Shown: positions 1 through 12,292, counted from the first letter of the stretch. The stretch is 64,000 bases of DNA from Allodiplogaster sudhausi (GCA_945643635.1 CALZFC010000268.1:1161001-1225000), one strand, 5' to 3'. Translations and numbers: made by a program. The notes: generated from the sequence alone by a model not told the origin.

Positions 1-172
1 ACATTTTACTCAGTTTTCCTTTGCTTATTTTGTTTCTTAATATATATAAATAATTTATTTAAACAATTGAATATAACACGACCGACGGCTTCTTACGACA
101 ATTAAAAATTCGAGAAGCAATATTACCCTCTATGACATGGTTTCGACTAAAAAACATTCTGCGTAATTTAAG

Positions 173-331
173 GTCCTCGAATGTGTCTCGGGATGCGTCT
201 TGCGTACATGGAGCAGAAGGTTGCGCTCGCGAAGCTTCTCAAGCGTGTCGTCATTCGCGAGTGCGCCCAAACGGTACTCTAATAAAAATAAAATAATAAT
301 AATAAATAATAATAATAATAATAATAATAAC

Positions 332-401
<70 letters not shown>

Positions 402-605
402 TAATAAAATAATAATATTAATAATATTTAATAATAATAATAATGTAATATTAACATAATAAAAATAAAATCCCGCTGCGACATTTATTGCTTGATAGAA
501 TCCTTTATAATGTTGACTCCTCCTTCACAGAGTCCCCTGAAGCTGGTGGGCGCCGTGACAGTGTCGCCTACGCAAGTGATGGTGAAGATCGAGCAGAGAC
601 AATGA
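173..605 (+). CDS. Cytochrome P450, last two exons (partial, 5' end outside window)
   Basis: Two exons, 173-273 and 531-605, join in phase 0. The first opens with the end of the heme-binding signature, GPRMCLGMRLA, where the Cys is the thiolate heme ligand of P450s. It continues into the L helix (YMEQKVALAKLLKR). The second encodes a typical microsomal P450 tail, SPLKLVGAVTVSPTQVMVKI, and stops at TGA 603-605. The acceptor AG is at 171-172 and the donor GT at 274. The split Gly codon at 173 means the preceding exon ends in G. P450s are ER-membrane monooxygenases. Spacing and tail resemble the CYP3/CYP13/CYP25-type nematode proteins, but the subfamily cannot be fixed from about 58 residues. 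The intron holds a long AAT microsatellite. Only the C-terminal part is inside the window. Confidence 0.87.
297..455. repeat. AAT trinucleotide microsatellite
   Basis: A nearly pure run of AAT units with a few slips (AAAT, AATATT) fills most of the last intron of the P450 gene. Confidence 0.95.
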
Positions 606-1673
606 ATGAGTCAACAACAACAAACACTCAAAGACCCGTGTTATTCGGCTTGACAACAACTCTTCTGTCCATTAATTATAAAATTTTTTTTATAGAAATG
701 ATGAATAAAAAAAGTATTTCCCATACTGCAAAAATTATGAAATATGTATACATATATCTAGAAAAAATGTAGAAATTTTTTTATATGTAGAAAATGATTT
801 TTTTAACTACCAAAAATAAAATAAATAAACTTCGGTAAAAAAAATTCCGCTTTAAACCAATTGTACGTCCATCCTGGCACACATTCACTAAAAGACAAGA
901 GATAAATAAACGAAAGCAAGCTCTCGTAGATGGTCTAGTAGAAGTACACAAACGATTACTGAAATTACGCTGTAGATGAACGCTCTTTTCTAGCAGGACG
1001 GGTTGGAACAATATCGGGCCGAAAACAGCACTGGAGCAAGAATGCAGATGCTCCCTAGAGCGAGAGAGAGCAAAGAAATTGAGAAAGTTAGAGAGACAGA
1101 AAGAGAGAGATATTGAGAAAGGGAGACAGAAAGACAGAGATACAGAGAGAGAGAGAGAGAGAGCTACAGAGAGAGAGACACACCCAGAGTGAGAGAGAAA
1201 GAGAGAGAGAGAGAAAGGGAGAGAGGGTGAGAGAAAATCATCACTCTTTCAAAAAATTCTTATGGCTAGTTACGTTTATTTAAGTAATATATTTTGATAT
1301 ATTCAATTTATTTTGAATAATATGTATTTCAATTCCAGCTTGTATAATGGAAGCCTGTGAGCTATTGAAAGAGAGGCATTTTAAAGATAGCCTAATTTAA
1401 AATCAAAACAAATATGTAATACGCCTAAAGTTAGCAGAAAAGAGCGCATTGATGGATGGTGAGCAATCATTTTCAGTGCTAACTATGGCGAGAAAATAAA
1501 AACGTCGACCTTGATTTTAAGGTGTCATTTACAAAACATCCTTCTCCTCCACACTAAAATGATGCACGCTAAATTTCATTTAGTTTTTGTTTAAAATTAT
1601 TCACTGCTTTCTTTTCGTTCTATTTTATAATCATTTTGTTGCTTGCTATTTTTGTTTACTTTTGCTTTTCAAG
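606..1673. other. Intergenic region with GA microsatellite
   Basis: I see no supportable gene. Imperfect GA and GAGACA repeats lie at about 1050-1236. The remainder is AT-rich. Confidence 0.6.
704..709 (+). promoter_or_regulatory. Candidate poly(A) signal for the P450 gene
   Basis: AATAAA lies about 100 bp after the P450 stop codon, a normal distance for a nematode 3' UTR. It sits in AT-rich DNA, so chance occurrence is possible. Confidence 0.4.
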
Positions 1674-1729
1674 GTTGCCACATCAATCGAGGGCGGCCAG
1701 TGCGATTGTCCATCGTGGACTTCACCCAG
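1674..1729 (+). CDS. Possible upstream exon of gene A
   Basis: This 56-nt exon candidate has an acceptor (TTTTCAAG) and donor (CCCAG/GTCGGC). Its reading ASAIVHRGLHP matches CAILHRQLHP in the first exon of paralogue B (12209-12155). Both exons end in phase 1 and join to Gly-rich second exons in the same frame. No start codon is in this exon, so either a further exon lies upstream or translation starts at ATG 2151. The conserved frame is the main support. Confidence 0.4.
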
Positions 1730-2130
1730 GTCGGCATTGTTTTTGTTTCCAAATATTTTTGTCTCCTTTTATCGCTTGACTATCTGTTTATTGTGCGTTT
1801 GTCCTTATTTATTTTGTTTATTCAATAAGTTTTTTTTAAGAAAGGCCATCTTGTTAAAGTGCTCACTTCTCGCATCTTAATGTTAGATTATAAGGGAACC
1901 GTGTTATTTTTAATTTTTTTTGTAAAGAGGACCGTGTTTCTTTTTGTGAGCCGTATTGGGTTCTGTGTTCTGGAATTGAACCCGATAAGTTTTAATATGT
2001 ATTCTATATTTGCCAGTTGGTTTCAAGCGTACAGCTCCCATTCGACCATATTACGCCCGAAAGTATAGTATACCAGTTGTAAAGTCAGTCAGTTATATGT
2101 GTGACTTTTAATCTGTCTCGTGCTTAGCAG

Positions 2131-5100
2131 GAGGAGGAGGAGGAGGAGAGATGTCGGGGAAGGAACGAGGCGGAGACCACGTGGTAGCCGCGGTGCACCA
2201 AGCGGCAGCAGTGACCGGAGAGGATGCTGCTAGTGGAGCGGCAGCCATGGCTGAAGAAGTTGCCGCGACCGGCGCGGAAGATGCTACAAGAGAGGCTGCC
2301 GCCGCGAGCGGAGAGGCAGATGCAACCAGAGAGATTCCTGAGACCGGAGCTGTGGCTATTGCCGCTACCGAGACGGAAGCTGTTGCCGCGAACGGAACCT
2401 CAGCCGTAGCGGCGACTGAAGCGGCAACTGCAACTGAAGAGGTTGCTGCGACCGAAGCGGAAGCTATTGCCTCGACGGGAACGGAAGCTGTTGCCGTGAC
2501 TGGAACTGTATCTTTTTTACTTAATATTATTATCATTAGGGTTATTATTATTGGTCGTATGATATTTTAAGTGATAATACTAAACTTATTTTCTTCAATA
2601 TTCTCTTTTAAAGAACAAAAATATTCTATAAACTTTCCCAAATGAATATTATTATTATTATTATTGTTTTATTATATTTTAATGATATAATGTTATTTTC
2701 TTTCAAAAAATGTAAAGAAATTAATCTCTACATCACCATTGCCCAGATCGAGCTCGAGCGCGTGGAAGAGGAGCAGCGTCTTAAGCTTCTCAGACGCCAA
2801 CTCATTGTCAGCTACGAACGCAAAAGACAGAGAAAGCATGAAGAAGCAGGTAAGAGAGATAGAATGCTGAATATATATTTTTTATTTTTTTATTTATTTT
2901 TTCAATACAAATTATAATGTAAAGGAGACATGTTCTCGACTGACGAGAAATGTGAAGAGTAAATTGAAGATGAAACTTACTGTTTATATGTTTACTGTTT
3001 AGAGCATATGCCATTATGGCTATAAGTCTTATATTTCAAGCGAGAAAATAAAGGCATAGCGTAAAGGAATTATTATATATTGGACCTTTCATCTCTTCTC
3101 GTGTTTATTGTTAGCAGACAGAGAGATATCGGCGGAGAAAGGCGGCGGAGACGCGGTTGCCGCGACCGGCGCGGTGGCCGTTGCCGTATCCGATGAGGTT
3201 GTTGTGATCAGAGAGATTTCCGCGACCGAAGCGGCGACTGTTGCGGCAACTGAAGCGGCGAAGAGCGAAACGGAGGAGAAGCTGGCACGTGCTTTGGTTG
3301 GTTCTTAATGGTTCTGGACCAGTTCCTGGCATTCTTTCTTTTGTTTTATTACTCCTGAATACATAATGTTTTTTGAACAATATCTAGTGCCGGACAATAG
3401 TAGGTCACCTTTTGCTTCTTTTTTTTTTTAAACATTAATCTTTGGAAACAAACTCAGTCCACAATGACATGTTTTTTCTCCCGGTATTCTCAATACACTT
3501 TTAAATCGAGTAACCGTTTTCCTAACATTTTTAGATTCAGTTCGAGCTGGTAAAAAAGTCAATGATAACTCCATTTCTGTTAAGATACCACTTTTATTCT
3601 CTAAAATATTATATGTTAAACAAAGATTCTTCTTCTCTCATACGCCACCAATGCCAAATTGTCTTCTATGCACCATTTCCTAGAATCACGTTTTTTAATT
3701 TCAATATTTTCTTTAAAGAAAGAAAGAAAAAAACTTTTTTCTTCTATACGCCATTGCCAGATCCAGCTGGAGCGCGCGGAAGAGGAGAAGCGTCTGCTGG
3801 AGAGCAACTTTGACATGCAAAAGTGGATGCTGAAGGAGGTGGCGAAGCGAGAGAAGGCGCAGGCTGTGCAATGCGAACAGGTTTTATTTTATTTTAATTT
3901 ATAAGAACATTTGATTATATACCACAGAATAGATATTAAGAAGGCCACTTATCTGTAGATTTTTTAAATATATTTTTTATTTTATTTTCGGAGTAAACAT
4001 GTAGATAATCCGAACAATAATTAATTTATCTAAACGACTGTTGCTTTCTTTATAAGTTTTCCAATATATATAATATATACACGATTATTTATATTATACT
4101 TATTACATAGTAAATATCTTTTTTAAACAATTTTCTTCTAGCCTAAGAAGACATCAGCAAGCTTTTGGTGGCAGCTCGCTACAGCTTCGAACGATAGGCC
4201 CGAGAGGATTCAAAAGGAGGTCAGAGTACATCATTTAGCGAATTTAATGTTCAAATAGATATTTGAAAAACTCGTCCATTCTAGGCTGCCAAAATATTTA
4301 ATACTCATAATTTTGTGCAGACCGCGAGGTCCTCTGCGGATGTTGCGACCCTCGAGCGATTCACGGAGAACTTGGAGGAGATGCGAGGAGTCATCCAAGA
4401 GAACACTCAGATCAAGATGGAGAAGGACGCGCTTGAGTGGGAAGCAGAGAAGACGAAGAAGGAATACGAGCAGCGACTAGGGATGATGGCACGAGAATGC
4501 GAGAGGTTTAAGAAGGCGGCTGCCGAAGCGGAAAAGAAGGTTGTTGCCTTTATGTAAGGATTTTATTTAGTCTTACTTTTAGCTGTTATATAATTTGCAT
4601 TTTTAGGGTTTCTCAGGGAAAAAAGGGTGGAACGAAGGTCTCACAAAAATGGGTATGTAAGACTTCCAAAGGCCTCAAAAAGAGGGTGGGTAAGCCAATA
4701 ATTTAATCTTTTCGTTAAAAAAATAGGGTGGGCAAGCCAAAAAGTTGAATTTTCGGGTCTCAGATATTAAATATGGGTAGTCCGCTTCGGGCCCCCCCCC
4801 CCCTTTATTCCCTGGGATTTCTTATTTTTTTTTAAATTAAAATATTTACCTCTTAATAACTTCATTCGAATATTTTTGCACAGTTCTTTGTCAAGCTTTG
4901 TTCTAGTCAAAACGTTATTTTAGCCGAATTAAAAAGGACTCTTCTGTCCCATTTCCACTTTAGTAATTTGTTTTCTTAAAGGACCTCTCCGGCGAATGTA
5001 CAACTTCTCGTTTTATGTTCTTGTCCTGTGAAGTTCAACCAGAAACGTACATTGAAAGTGCTCACGTTTCAAAACAATGTCTAGTTTGTTAAATATTAAC

Positions 5101-7204
5101 AGTTTTTGATCAGGATTACGGTGCATTTTCCGCCCGCGATCATTCTTTGAGCTCATGATCATGGCTAAGCCACTCTCTCTCCACATGCCAAGCGCGGCTG
5201 AGAAAGAGGGCACGGCATGATATGAATGTCATCGATTGTTCACTCTGAGAGAAAGAGTGTAGAAGAGAGGGAGAGAGAGAGACATAAAAAAGAATGGATG
5301 CGCTGTGTTGCCATTTCGAACACACCCAACACAATCACAGCGTTACAAAAAATTCCACCCTCCCGAATACTGTAAGAATTTTAGAAGGGTTGGTTTTTTC
5401 AAACACCAATTATTAAACGGGCGCGAAAACATTCACCGGAGTGATCCTTTAATTTTTTTCACTTAATTAACTCTTGCTCAGTGCTGAACAAGGTTGTTCG
5501 ATATGCGTTTATTGCAGTCCAGTTTGGGGGGAGAACAAAGTCAAAAAATTCTGCTTTCGGTCACAAAGCGCATATATTGGGGAAATTTCCTTTTTCCCAG
5601 GCAATAAAAAAACTTTTCAGCACGGTTTTGGGGGGGGGGAGATTGTTTAAAAATGCCCATGCACTGACCTTGTTCAGCCCTGTGCTATTGCTAATCATAA
5701 GTATTTATATAGAAGTACTGTATTTATTGTTTGTTTGTTTATATTTTTAATTAATCATGTTTAAAGTAGTATTTTACTTTCCAGAATGCCGGCCTCTCTT
5801 CGTCTGAGGCTCTTCTGAAGGGGAAAATGACAGAGAAGGTGAAACGGCTCACCAGCGAGTGTGAAGAGCAGAAGAAGCGTGTCGAAGTGCTTCTCAAGGA
5901 GATGGCCAAGTAAGTACAATTTCCTACAGTATAATTTAATAATTTTTGGCGGGAAAACTTGGTTTTGAAAAAGAGATACCATCTTAAAACGGACATTACG
6001 GTATGTTTTTTGGCGGAGAAAATTTTATAGAAAGATATTGGACAAGAAATAGTACAAGAAATGTTGATATCATACATGTGAACTTCGTCTCTTTTCTAGG
6101 CAGAACCCGGCCGCGCAATCCAATGGCAAAAGCGCACAGGCTATTTTTTCTTGATTTCAATTTATTTCTTTAAAAGGAGAATTTAAAACATTGAACAAGT
6201 TGGCGGTATTTTCATATATTCTTAGCAGTATTCATATTTTTTCGCGGATATCCTAAGATAATATTTTATATATTATAAGCTCAATCTTTTTTTCTCACAA
6301 TCAATAATAATTTTTTAATTGTTTTATTATATCATTTTTATATATAATTTTTTTATCATTTTATTATTATATACATATATATTTTAATTATTTCATTATT
6401 ATTCCAGCACCAAAGTCTACCAGCAATGTTTTTTTCTTCTCACAATCTGTATTATTTTTTTTAGTTGTTTTATTATTATGTAATTTTTTATAATTTAATT
6501 ATTTTTTTTTAAATTATTTTATTATTATTCCAGCACAACAGTCTACCAGTAGAATACTACGAACGAAGGCTGAATGCAAGCAAAAACGAGAAGCTGAGTC
6601 TCGAGTATGTGCGCTCTTTTCAAGTTTCATTAATTATATTTAAAAAAAATTTAAATTAAATTTAAAATTTAAATATTTCTATTTCATTTTAATGTTGAAA
6701 AAAGAAAAGAAATTATAAACTTTAACGGCATCATTTTGATTTCTTTTCTAGAGCTGAAGTTGCCAGGCTGAAGAAGGCGCTTGCTCAGAAGGACCAAGTT
6801 AGCTAGTTTTTTTTACCAATTAATTAGTTATTTATTTGTATTTATATGATTACTCTTTAGCTTCTTCAACGGACGACTCCGACACCGGAAGGCGAGAAGG
6901 CTGCGGAAAAAGGGGAGGTATGAAATGACGAGAGAGAGAGAGAGTGAGATGGAGAATGAGGAGTGTGAGAGAGAGCGTGAGACAGAAAAAGAGGGTGAGA
7001 GAGAGCGTGAGACAGAAAAAGAGGGTGAGATAGAGCGTGAGACAGAAAAAGAGGGTGAGAGAGAGAGCGTGAGACAGAAAAAGAGGGTGAGAGAGAGACT
7101 GAGAAGAAAAGAGGGTGTGAGAGAGAATTAGATAGAAAGAGAGCGAGAGATAGTGAAAGAGAGAGATGAGAGAGAGTAGGCTCCCGACTTGAAGATTGAA
7201 AGCA

Positions 7205-7239
<35 letters not shown>

Positions 7240-7449
7240 ATATGAGAGAGAGGTAGAGAATGAGAGAGAGAGAGGGATAGACTAATCAGAATGTTTTCCT
7301 TCTCTCAGGCTAGCAAGCGGGTCGTCAATGTCATTGTGGCTGATGTCCCGGAGAAGAAACGGGCTCGAATTACGCCGCCGTCGCCATCTCCTCCTCCTTC
7401 TTCGAACAACCAAAGACTTCAATCTGGCCTTTACCCTGGCACGCACTAG
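2131..7449 (+). CDS. Gene A: coiled-coil protein with Ala/Glu-rich N-terminus and basic C-terminal motif
   Basis: The twelve-exon model is 2131-2507, 2747-2849, 3118-3296, 3761-3880, 4142-4219, 4321-4539, 5785-5909, 6100-6139, 6534-6604, 6752-6797, 6861-6917 and 7309-7449, with compatible phases throughout. From ATG 2151 this gives about 511 residues. The N-terminus is an imperfect Ala/Val/Thr/Glu repeat (VAATEAE-like). It is followed by long charged helices (ERAEEEKRLLESNFDMQKW; MEKDALEWEAEKTKKEYEQR) expected to form coiled coils, and a tail with a nuclear-localisation-like KKRAR before Pro/Ser-rich sequence. I do not recognise the family. The exon pair 'acidic repeat + ERxEEExRL helix' occurs twice (2151-2849 and 3118-3880). 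Paralogue B has it once. The donor after exon 8 is GC (6140); without that splice the frame stops at 6152. The gene lies tail to tail with B. Confidence 0.72.
4614..4814. mobile_element. Small TIR element (hAT-like ends) in gene A intron
   Basis: The ends are CAGGGAAAAAAGGG and, inverted, CCCTTTATTCCCTG. The interior has two copies of a GGGTGGG(T/C)AAGCC motif and a C13-type run. No coding capacity. The CAGGG terminus is hAT-like; no clear target duplication was seen. Confidence 0.5.
4976..5452. mobile_element. TTAA-bounded MITE in gene A intron
   Basis: The element begins TTAAAGGACCTCTCCGGCGA and ends with the near inverse, TCACCGGAGTGATCCTTTAA. It is 477 bp with no transposase. The same ends occur at 31773-31994 and, diverged, at 31243-31664. 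TTAA at both edges resembles piggyBac-type target sites, which is inference. Confidence 0.7.
5479..5682. mobile_element. Small TIR element (CAGTGCTGAACAAGG family)
   Basis: Terminal inverted repeats CAGTGCTGAACAAGGT and ACCTTGTTCAGCCCTG bound 204 bp inside gene A's intron. A related element with the same ends lies at 12279-12486, beside gene B. Non-coding. Confidence 0.6.
6290..6540 (+). repeat. Duplicated intron end in gene A
   Basis: Two similar AT-rich blocks each end in a splice acceptor followed by a related exon start (ATTCCAG/CACCAAAGTCTACCAG at about 6408 and ATTCCAG/CACAACAGTCTACCAG at 6534). Only the second continues as an open exon, so the first is a decoy acceptor or a remnant. 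Confidence 0.55.
6925..7275 (+). repeat. GA-rich minisatellite in gene A intron
   Basis: About four copies of a roughly 30-bp unit (CGTGAGACAGAAAAAGAGGG plus GAGAGA) are followed by simple GA repeats. It fills the last intron of gene A. The open frame over it is repeat translation. Confidence 0.85.
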
Positions 7450-7954
7450 GGCGTGATATCAGGCGATTTCGAGAGACGCCGACTGGAAAAGTCAGAGGAA
7501 CATTGCAAATAGAATAGATTACGGTAGAATTTTGTCTCGTGCTCCGTTAAGAACTCCTCCAAGCCCTTTCATTCGGGGTACTTTTTGATTTAATGACAAC
7601 TAATGTTGTTTTTTTCTGCGCTTAGTTTAGTGCCGATATTTACCGTGTAAAATTATGTGTAAGTCACTCATTTAAATTCATTCTCTTCGATCTTAATTAA
7701 CTCTTTAATAAGAGTTGTTTCAAGAAAACGTTTATTTTCTTCGCTTACTTGGCGATTTCTCCGTTGTTTGAGGACACACCTGGAGACAGTTTACTGTGTT
7801 GCAGGTACTGTGAGTTGTATTAGGCATTACTTGATTAGGTTCTTTTGGCTAAGCTACTGTTGCCGGAACGAAATGAATAAATTGAAGGAAACACTGTACT
7901 TGAAACAGATGTGTGCATATCGTGAACTGGAAGGAAACAAACTACTTTGTCTGC

Positions 7955-7994
<40 letters not shown>

Positions 7995-8822
7995 GTCAGC
8001 ATGTCTCTCTCCCTCTCGCTCTGTATATTTTCTCTACATGTTGTTTTGAAGAAATCACGAGATGTTGAGTCGTTTTGTTTTTGGCAAAGCTAGCGAAAGC
8101 AGCAGCGAAAAACAGATTAGAATATATGGATAAAAGAGAGAGAGAGAGAGAGAGAGATTGACAGAAAGAGAGAGAATGACAGAGAGGGAGAGAGGGTGAG
8201 AGTGGAGCCATAGAGACATAGATGAAAAGAGACGATTCAATTACCGAGTTCTCTTTGCCTGCATATATTTGTAGATTCCATCTACCCTTCTGTTTCCTCG
8301 GAGACGAAAGTGTCTCAAGTGCATTATTTTCCTCACAATCAATCTATTATTTCCAGAACATTCGCACAGGGTGGAGCCACGCGAACAGTGCGACTTAACC
8401 GAAAATAATAAAGATAAAATAAAAGGAATAATCACTGAATACTCTCATTTAACCTAACAAAATTCATATTGTCCGAATGACAAATTTAAAATAAAAAGAA
8501 TAATCACTGAATAATCTCATTTAACCTGACAAAATTCATATTGTACAAATGACAAATTGTTATGATAAAATTGTCTAAACAATATCGTGTGCCTGAGTAT
8601 ACACAGTAAGGAAGCAAAAAAACATTCGCTTACATTGTGGGCGGAGCTTAAGAAAGCTCTCTCTCTCTCTATCCGAATGGAAAATCAGTGAAAATAAAAC
8701 AAGCAAAAAAATAACGGAACAGGAAGAAAAGAAGACGTTTTCGAATCGTGAGTCTGTACAACAAAGAGAAGACATGAGAGCGAGCATAGACATCTAAAGT
8801 ATGAGAACAAACTTGAGTCAAT
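7450..8822. other. Convergent spacer between genes A and B
   Basis: No exon is supportable. It holds a CT tract (about 7962-8030), a GA tract (about 8135-8215) and AT-rich DNA. A 55-60 bp AAATTCATATTGT(C/A)C-containing sequence is directly repeated at about 8405-8485 and 8490-8560. Confidence 0.6.
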
Positions 8823-8828
8823 TTTATT
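8823..8828 (-). promoter_or_regulatory. Candidate poly(A) signal for gene B
   Basis: AATAAA on the minus strand lies about 52 bp past the gene B stop codon. An AT dinucleotide run (8838-8868) lies between them. Confidence 0.45.
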
Positions 8829-8835
8829 ACAGTAC

Positions 8836-8872
<37 letters not shown>

Positions 8873-8879
8873 TTCGTTT

Positions 8880-11800
8880 TTATGTCTGTTTTCCTAGCAC
8901 TTCTTGCTTAATCTGATGAGGCGTGAATTTAAGTGAAGACGGTTGAGGCGCAACTCGCGCACGTTTCTTCTCTTTGACTTCCACAATGATGACGTCATCC
9001 TCATCGATGGGCCGCTTGTGAGCCTGCGAGAAGAAACACTCAATCAATCTCTCGTTCTCTCTCTCTTTCTCTCTCTATCTCTCTCTTTCTCTCTCTCCCG
9101 CTCCTCTCTCTCTCTCTCTCTCCCTTTCTTACCTTTCCATTTTCAGCAGCTTTTTCGCCTTCGGGAGTCGGAGTCGTCGACTGAAAAAGGGCAATTATTT
9201 CAAAACAAAATTTCCATCTAAAATTTAGTTTTAACGACCATAGTTTTTTTTAATTCAACGACAATTATCTTTTTTTAAGTATAATTTAATTACACAATGA
9301 CATATAAAAAAAGGACAGCAAAAAAATACACTCTGCTTGCATTTTGTAGCAAAAGTGGTAGGGAAAAATAAGAAAAAATAAACGTTCTTCGAAATAAATA
9401 AAGCATAAATACAAATAAATAACTAGTTAATAAAAGCTAACTTGGTCCTTCTGTTTGAGCGCCGCCTCCTTCAGCTTGGCAACTTCGGCTCTGGAAAGGT
9501 AAATGCCATTAAATTTTAAGGATTTACTTCATAAACAAATTTTTTTAAATGTTTAAAATATATATTTTTTTTAATTTTTTTTTTTTTACATCCGGAGTAA
9601 AAGTTGAAACAAAAGCTTACTTGAGAGTGAGATTCTCGGTGTTGCTCTCTTCCAGCTTGCGCTTGTAGTACTCAGTTAGACTGCGGAGCTATAATAGCAA
9701 TAATAATAATAAAATAATAATCATAATAATAATAATAATAATAATAACAATAATAGTAATATTAATAATAAGTAAATTTTTTTTAAAAAAAATTGTGAAA
9801 TACAGAAAACAATGAGGAATCGATCCACTGCAAAAACAAGAAATTAATGCCAACTTGTTCTCGGTTTTATTTTTAACATTAATTTAAAAAAAAAGATAAA
9901 TTTAAATAAATAAAAAAGCCCAACCTGCGCGTTTTTACCACTGGATTCAAGCCGATCCTTCTCCACGACTGTCAAGTTTTGCCTAGAAAATGTCAATTTA
10001 GATTACTAATTTAAATCTTGCCTGATTTTCAAAGTTAACCAACTTTTCATATCCCAGTCAAAATAGAATCTAAATTGTTCCCTTAATAAACAATGGGAGC
10101 GAAACTTGCTCATGCATTATAAGTACCCAGTCGATTTAAAATTAATTTTCTTCGGAAAAAAAGGATACTGTAGTGTTTGTTAGTTTTATGATAATATCTC
10201 ATTTTTTTCCAAAACCAAATTTTCCGGCCAAAAAGCATACTGTAGTATTCGTTTTAAGGGTGTTTTTTTTTCGAAAGAAATTTTCCCGCCAAAAAACATA
10301 CTGTAGCCGATCGGCACGTTCCTTATGGTGATCACGATCGCAGGCGAGGCCGAATATCGTAGCGTCTCTCCGTTGCAGCGTCGCCTTCAGAAGAACCTCT
10401 GAGGAAGTGAGATCGGCATTCTGAGAGAAAGTAAGACGTATCATACATCAATGATCATACATCAATTTGTTTTTTTTTTTAAATATAAACAATCAATAAA
10501 TATACAATTTTGCTGTAGCAAATTAGTATTTTAAAAAAAGTTTTAACAGAGAAATTGTCCCAAAATGCTATGTTTAAAATGGAGATAAAAATTTGACTCA
10601 AACAAAACGTTTTGATACATTGCGAAACGAACAAAAAAAAATATAGTCGGGAGAGGTTATAAAGACAAATATTTTAATTACAAATAATAAACAACAACTT
10701 AAAAATCAACAACAACAACAACCTTCTTTTCCGCTTCGCGAGCCTCCTTCTTCATTCGATCGCATTCCTTCTTCAGCTTCTGATGCTCGTCCTTCTCCAT
10801 CTTGATCTGCGTGTTCTCTTGGATGACTCCTCGCATCTCCTCCAACTTCTCCGTGAATCGCTCGAGAGTCGCGATATCCGTAGAGGCACTCGCGGCGGCC
10901 TGCACAAAATTATATGAATACATATCCGAAATTTTCCGCCGCAGCCTAGAATCGACGGATTTTCCATATCCATGAACATAAAATACTTTGCACAGCATAT
11001 TGAATTAACGGGCATAACTATGAATATAAGATTTTTGCGCAGCCTAGAATTAACGGATTTTTCACATATTGTGAGCACAGAGAGAGAAAAGAATAAGGCT
11101 CTCAAAAGAGAGTTCATCCCGGGTGGGTCTAGAGGGGGGGGGGGGGGGGGGGTGGTTGAAAACCCCATTTTTAAAGGCATATAAAACCTCTTCGCATCGA
11201 ACAGCCTGCGCCCTCTCTCGCTTCGCCAGCTCCTTCAGCATCCACTTCTGCATGTCAAAGTTGCTCTCCAGCAGACGCTTCTCCTCTTCCGCACGCTCGA
11301 GCTGGATCTGGCAATGGCGTATAGAAGAAAATGGTTTTTTTCTTTCTTTAAAGAAAATATTGAAATTAAAAAAGCGGTTCTACGAAATGGTGTATAGAAA
11401 ACAATTAGCTTATCTTTCTTTATTATAAAAAACCGATAGAGAAAAAGTGATATTCCTAAAAGAAATAAATGAATTATTGTTCTATTTTTAAATCCAAAAA
11501 CGTTCCCGAATAGTACTAAATGCTAAAGTGTCCAAAAAATACGTGGTGAAAATGTCGTTGCGGATTGATTTTGTTTCCAAAGGCTAATGCATGCAAAACG
11601 TCACCTACTTTTGTCCTGTACTAAATTTTGTTATGGCCAAAAATAGTTATTCAGGAGGAATAAAAGAAAAGAAAACCAGGACCTGGGCCACATAACCATT
11701 GAGAAAAACATTCAGGATAACCATTGAGAATAACCATTCAGAACCAACCAAGGCTCGCGCCAGCTGCTCCTCCGGTTCGCTTTTCGCCGCTTCGGTCGCG

Positions 11801-12209
11801 GCAACAACTGCCGGAGCAGCAACAGCCACCGCTCCTCCGGTGCCGAAAACGGCCACCGCTCCGGTCGTGGTGTCTACAGCGTCTCCGTCGCCGCCTCCCG
11901 CACCCGACATCTCTAATCCTCCTCCTGCCAAGCATGAGGACAGAAATAAGGTCTTAAGGTATTCTCTCACGCGCTTATAGCGCCAGAAATTAATTAACAT
12001 GCTAGAGAACTTTTAAAAATCGTCTTTTCTTAACAATGTAATTATTTGAAATATATATAGAAAGGTAATAATGAAATATGTAGAACAAACAGAGAGCTAA
12101 GCAATAAAAGAAGAAGAAGAAAAAAAAATGGAAGAAACAAAAAGCCATGCAGACCTGGGTGAAGTTGTCGATGAAGAATTGCACACTGGAGACGCTCGTC
12201 CCCGGACAT
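8880..12209 (-). CDS. Gene B: coiled-coil protein, paralogue of A, with a MATH-BTB-like first exon
   Basis: The ten-exon model (transcript order) is 12209-12155, 11924-11749, 11307-11188, 10899-10723, 10420-10302, 9982-9925, 9688-9621, 9490-9442, 9180-9133 and 9023-8880. All phases agree, giving about 337 residues. The start MSGDE lies in DNA resembling the gene C start. Then come a Gly/Ala/Val-rich segment, the helix ERAEEEKRLLESNFDMQKW nearly identical to A, the ATLERFTEKLEEMRGVIQEN block shared with A, and the tail VKEKKRARVAP with a nuclear-localisation-like motif. Compared with A it lacks one copy of the repeat/helix exon pair and the PKKTSAS exon. The stop TAA is at 8882-8880. Function is unknown. 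Coiled-coil and nuclear location are inferred from composition. Confidence 0.75.
9046..9125 (-). repeat. CT/GA microsatellite in gene B intron
   Basis: An imperfect CT run (CTCTCTTTCTCTCTC) sits between the last two exons of gene B, the same relative position as the GA minisatellite in paralogue A. Confidence 0.85.
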
Positions 12210-12292
12210 CATATGGTATGTTACTATTTAACTAGAAGTAAAAGTTGCTAAGAAAGCGACACAAGTCGGCTAACAAATAGTGTTGAACAAGG
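12210..12292 (-). promoter_or_regulatory. Gene B upstream block shared with gene C
   Basis: About 80 bp upstream of the B start aligns with the DNA upstream of gene C (16308-16395). Shared pieces include GGTATGT, TTTAACTA, AAGTAAAAG and AGAAAGCG(A/G)CACAAG, in the same order and spacing. This is probably core promoter/5' UTR copied between the genes. Confidence 0.6.

Noticed and set aside
2108..2536. Ala/Val-rich minus-strand open frame opposite the first exon of gene A
   Set aside because: Shadow of the repetitive plus-strand exon; the plus frame is supported by splice phase and by paralogue B.
3536..3552. 15-nt micro-exon (TTTTTAG/ATTCAGTTCGAGCTG/GTAAAA) in gene A
   Set aside because: It mimics the start of the next exon (ATCCAGCTGGAG) and keeps frame, but B lacks it and a decayed duplicate is simpler.
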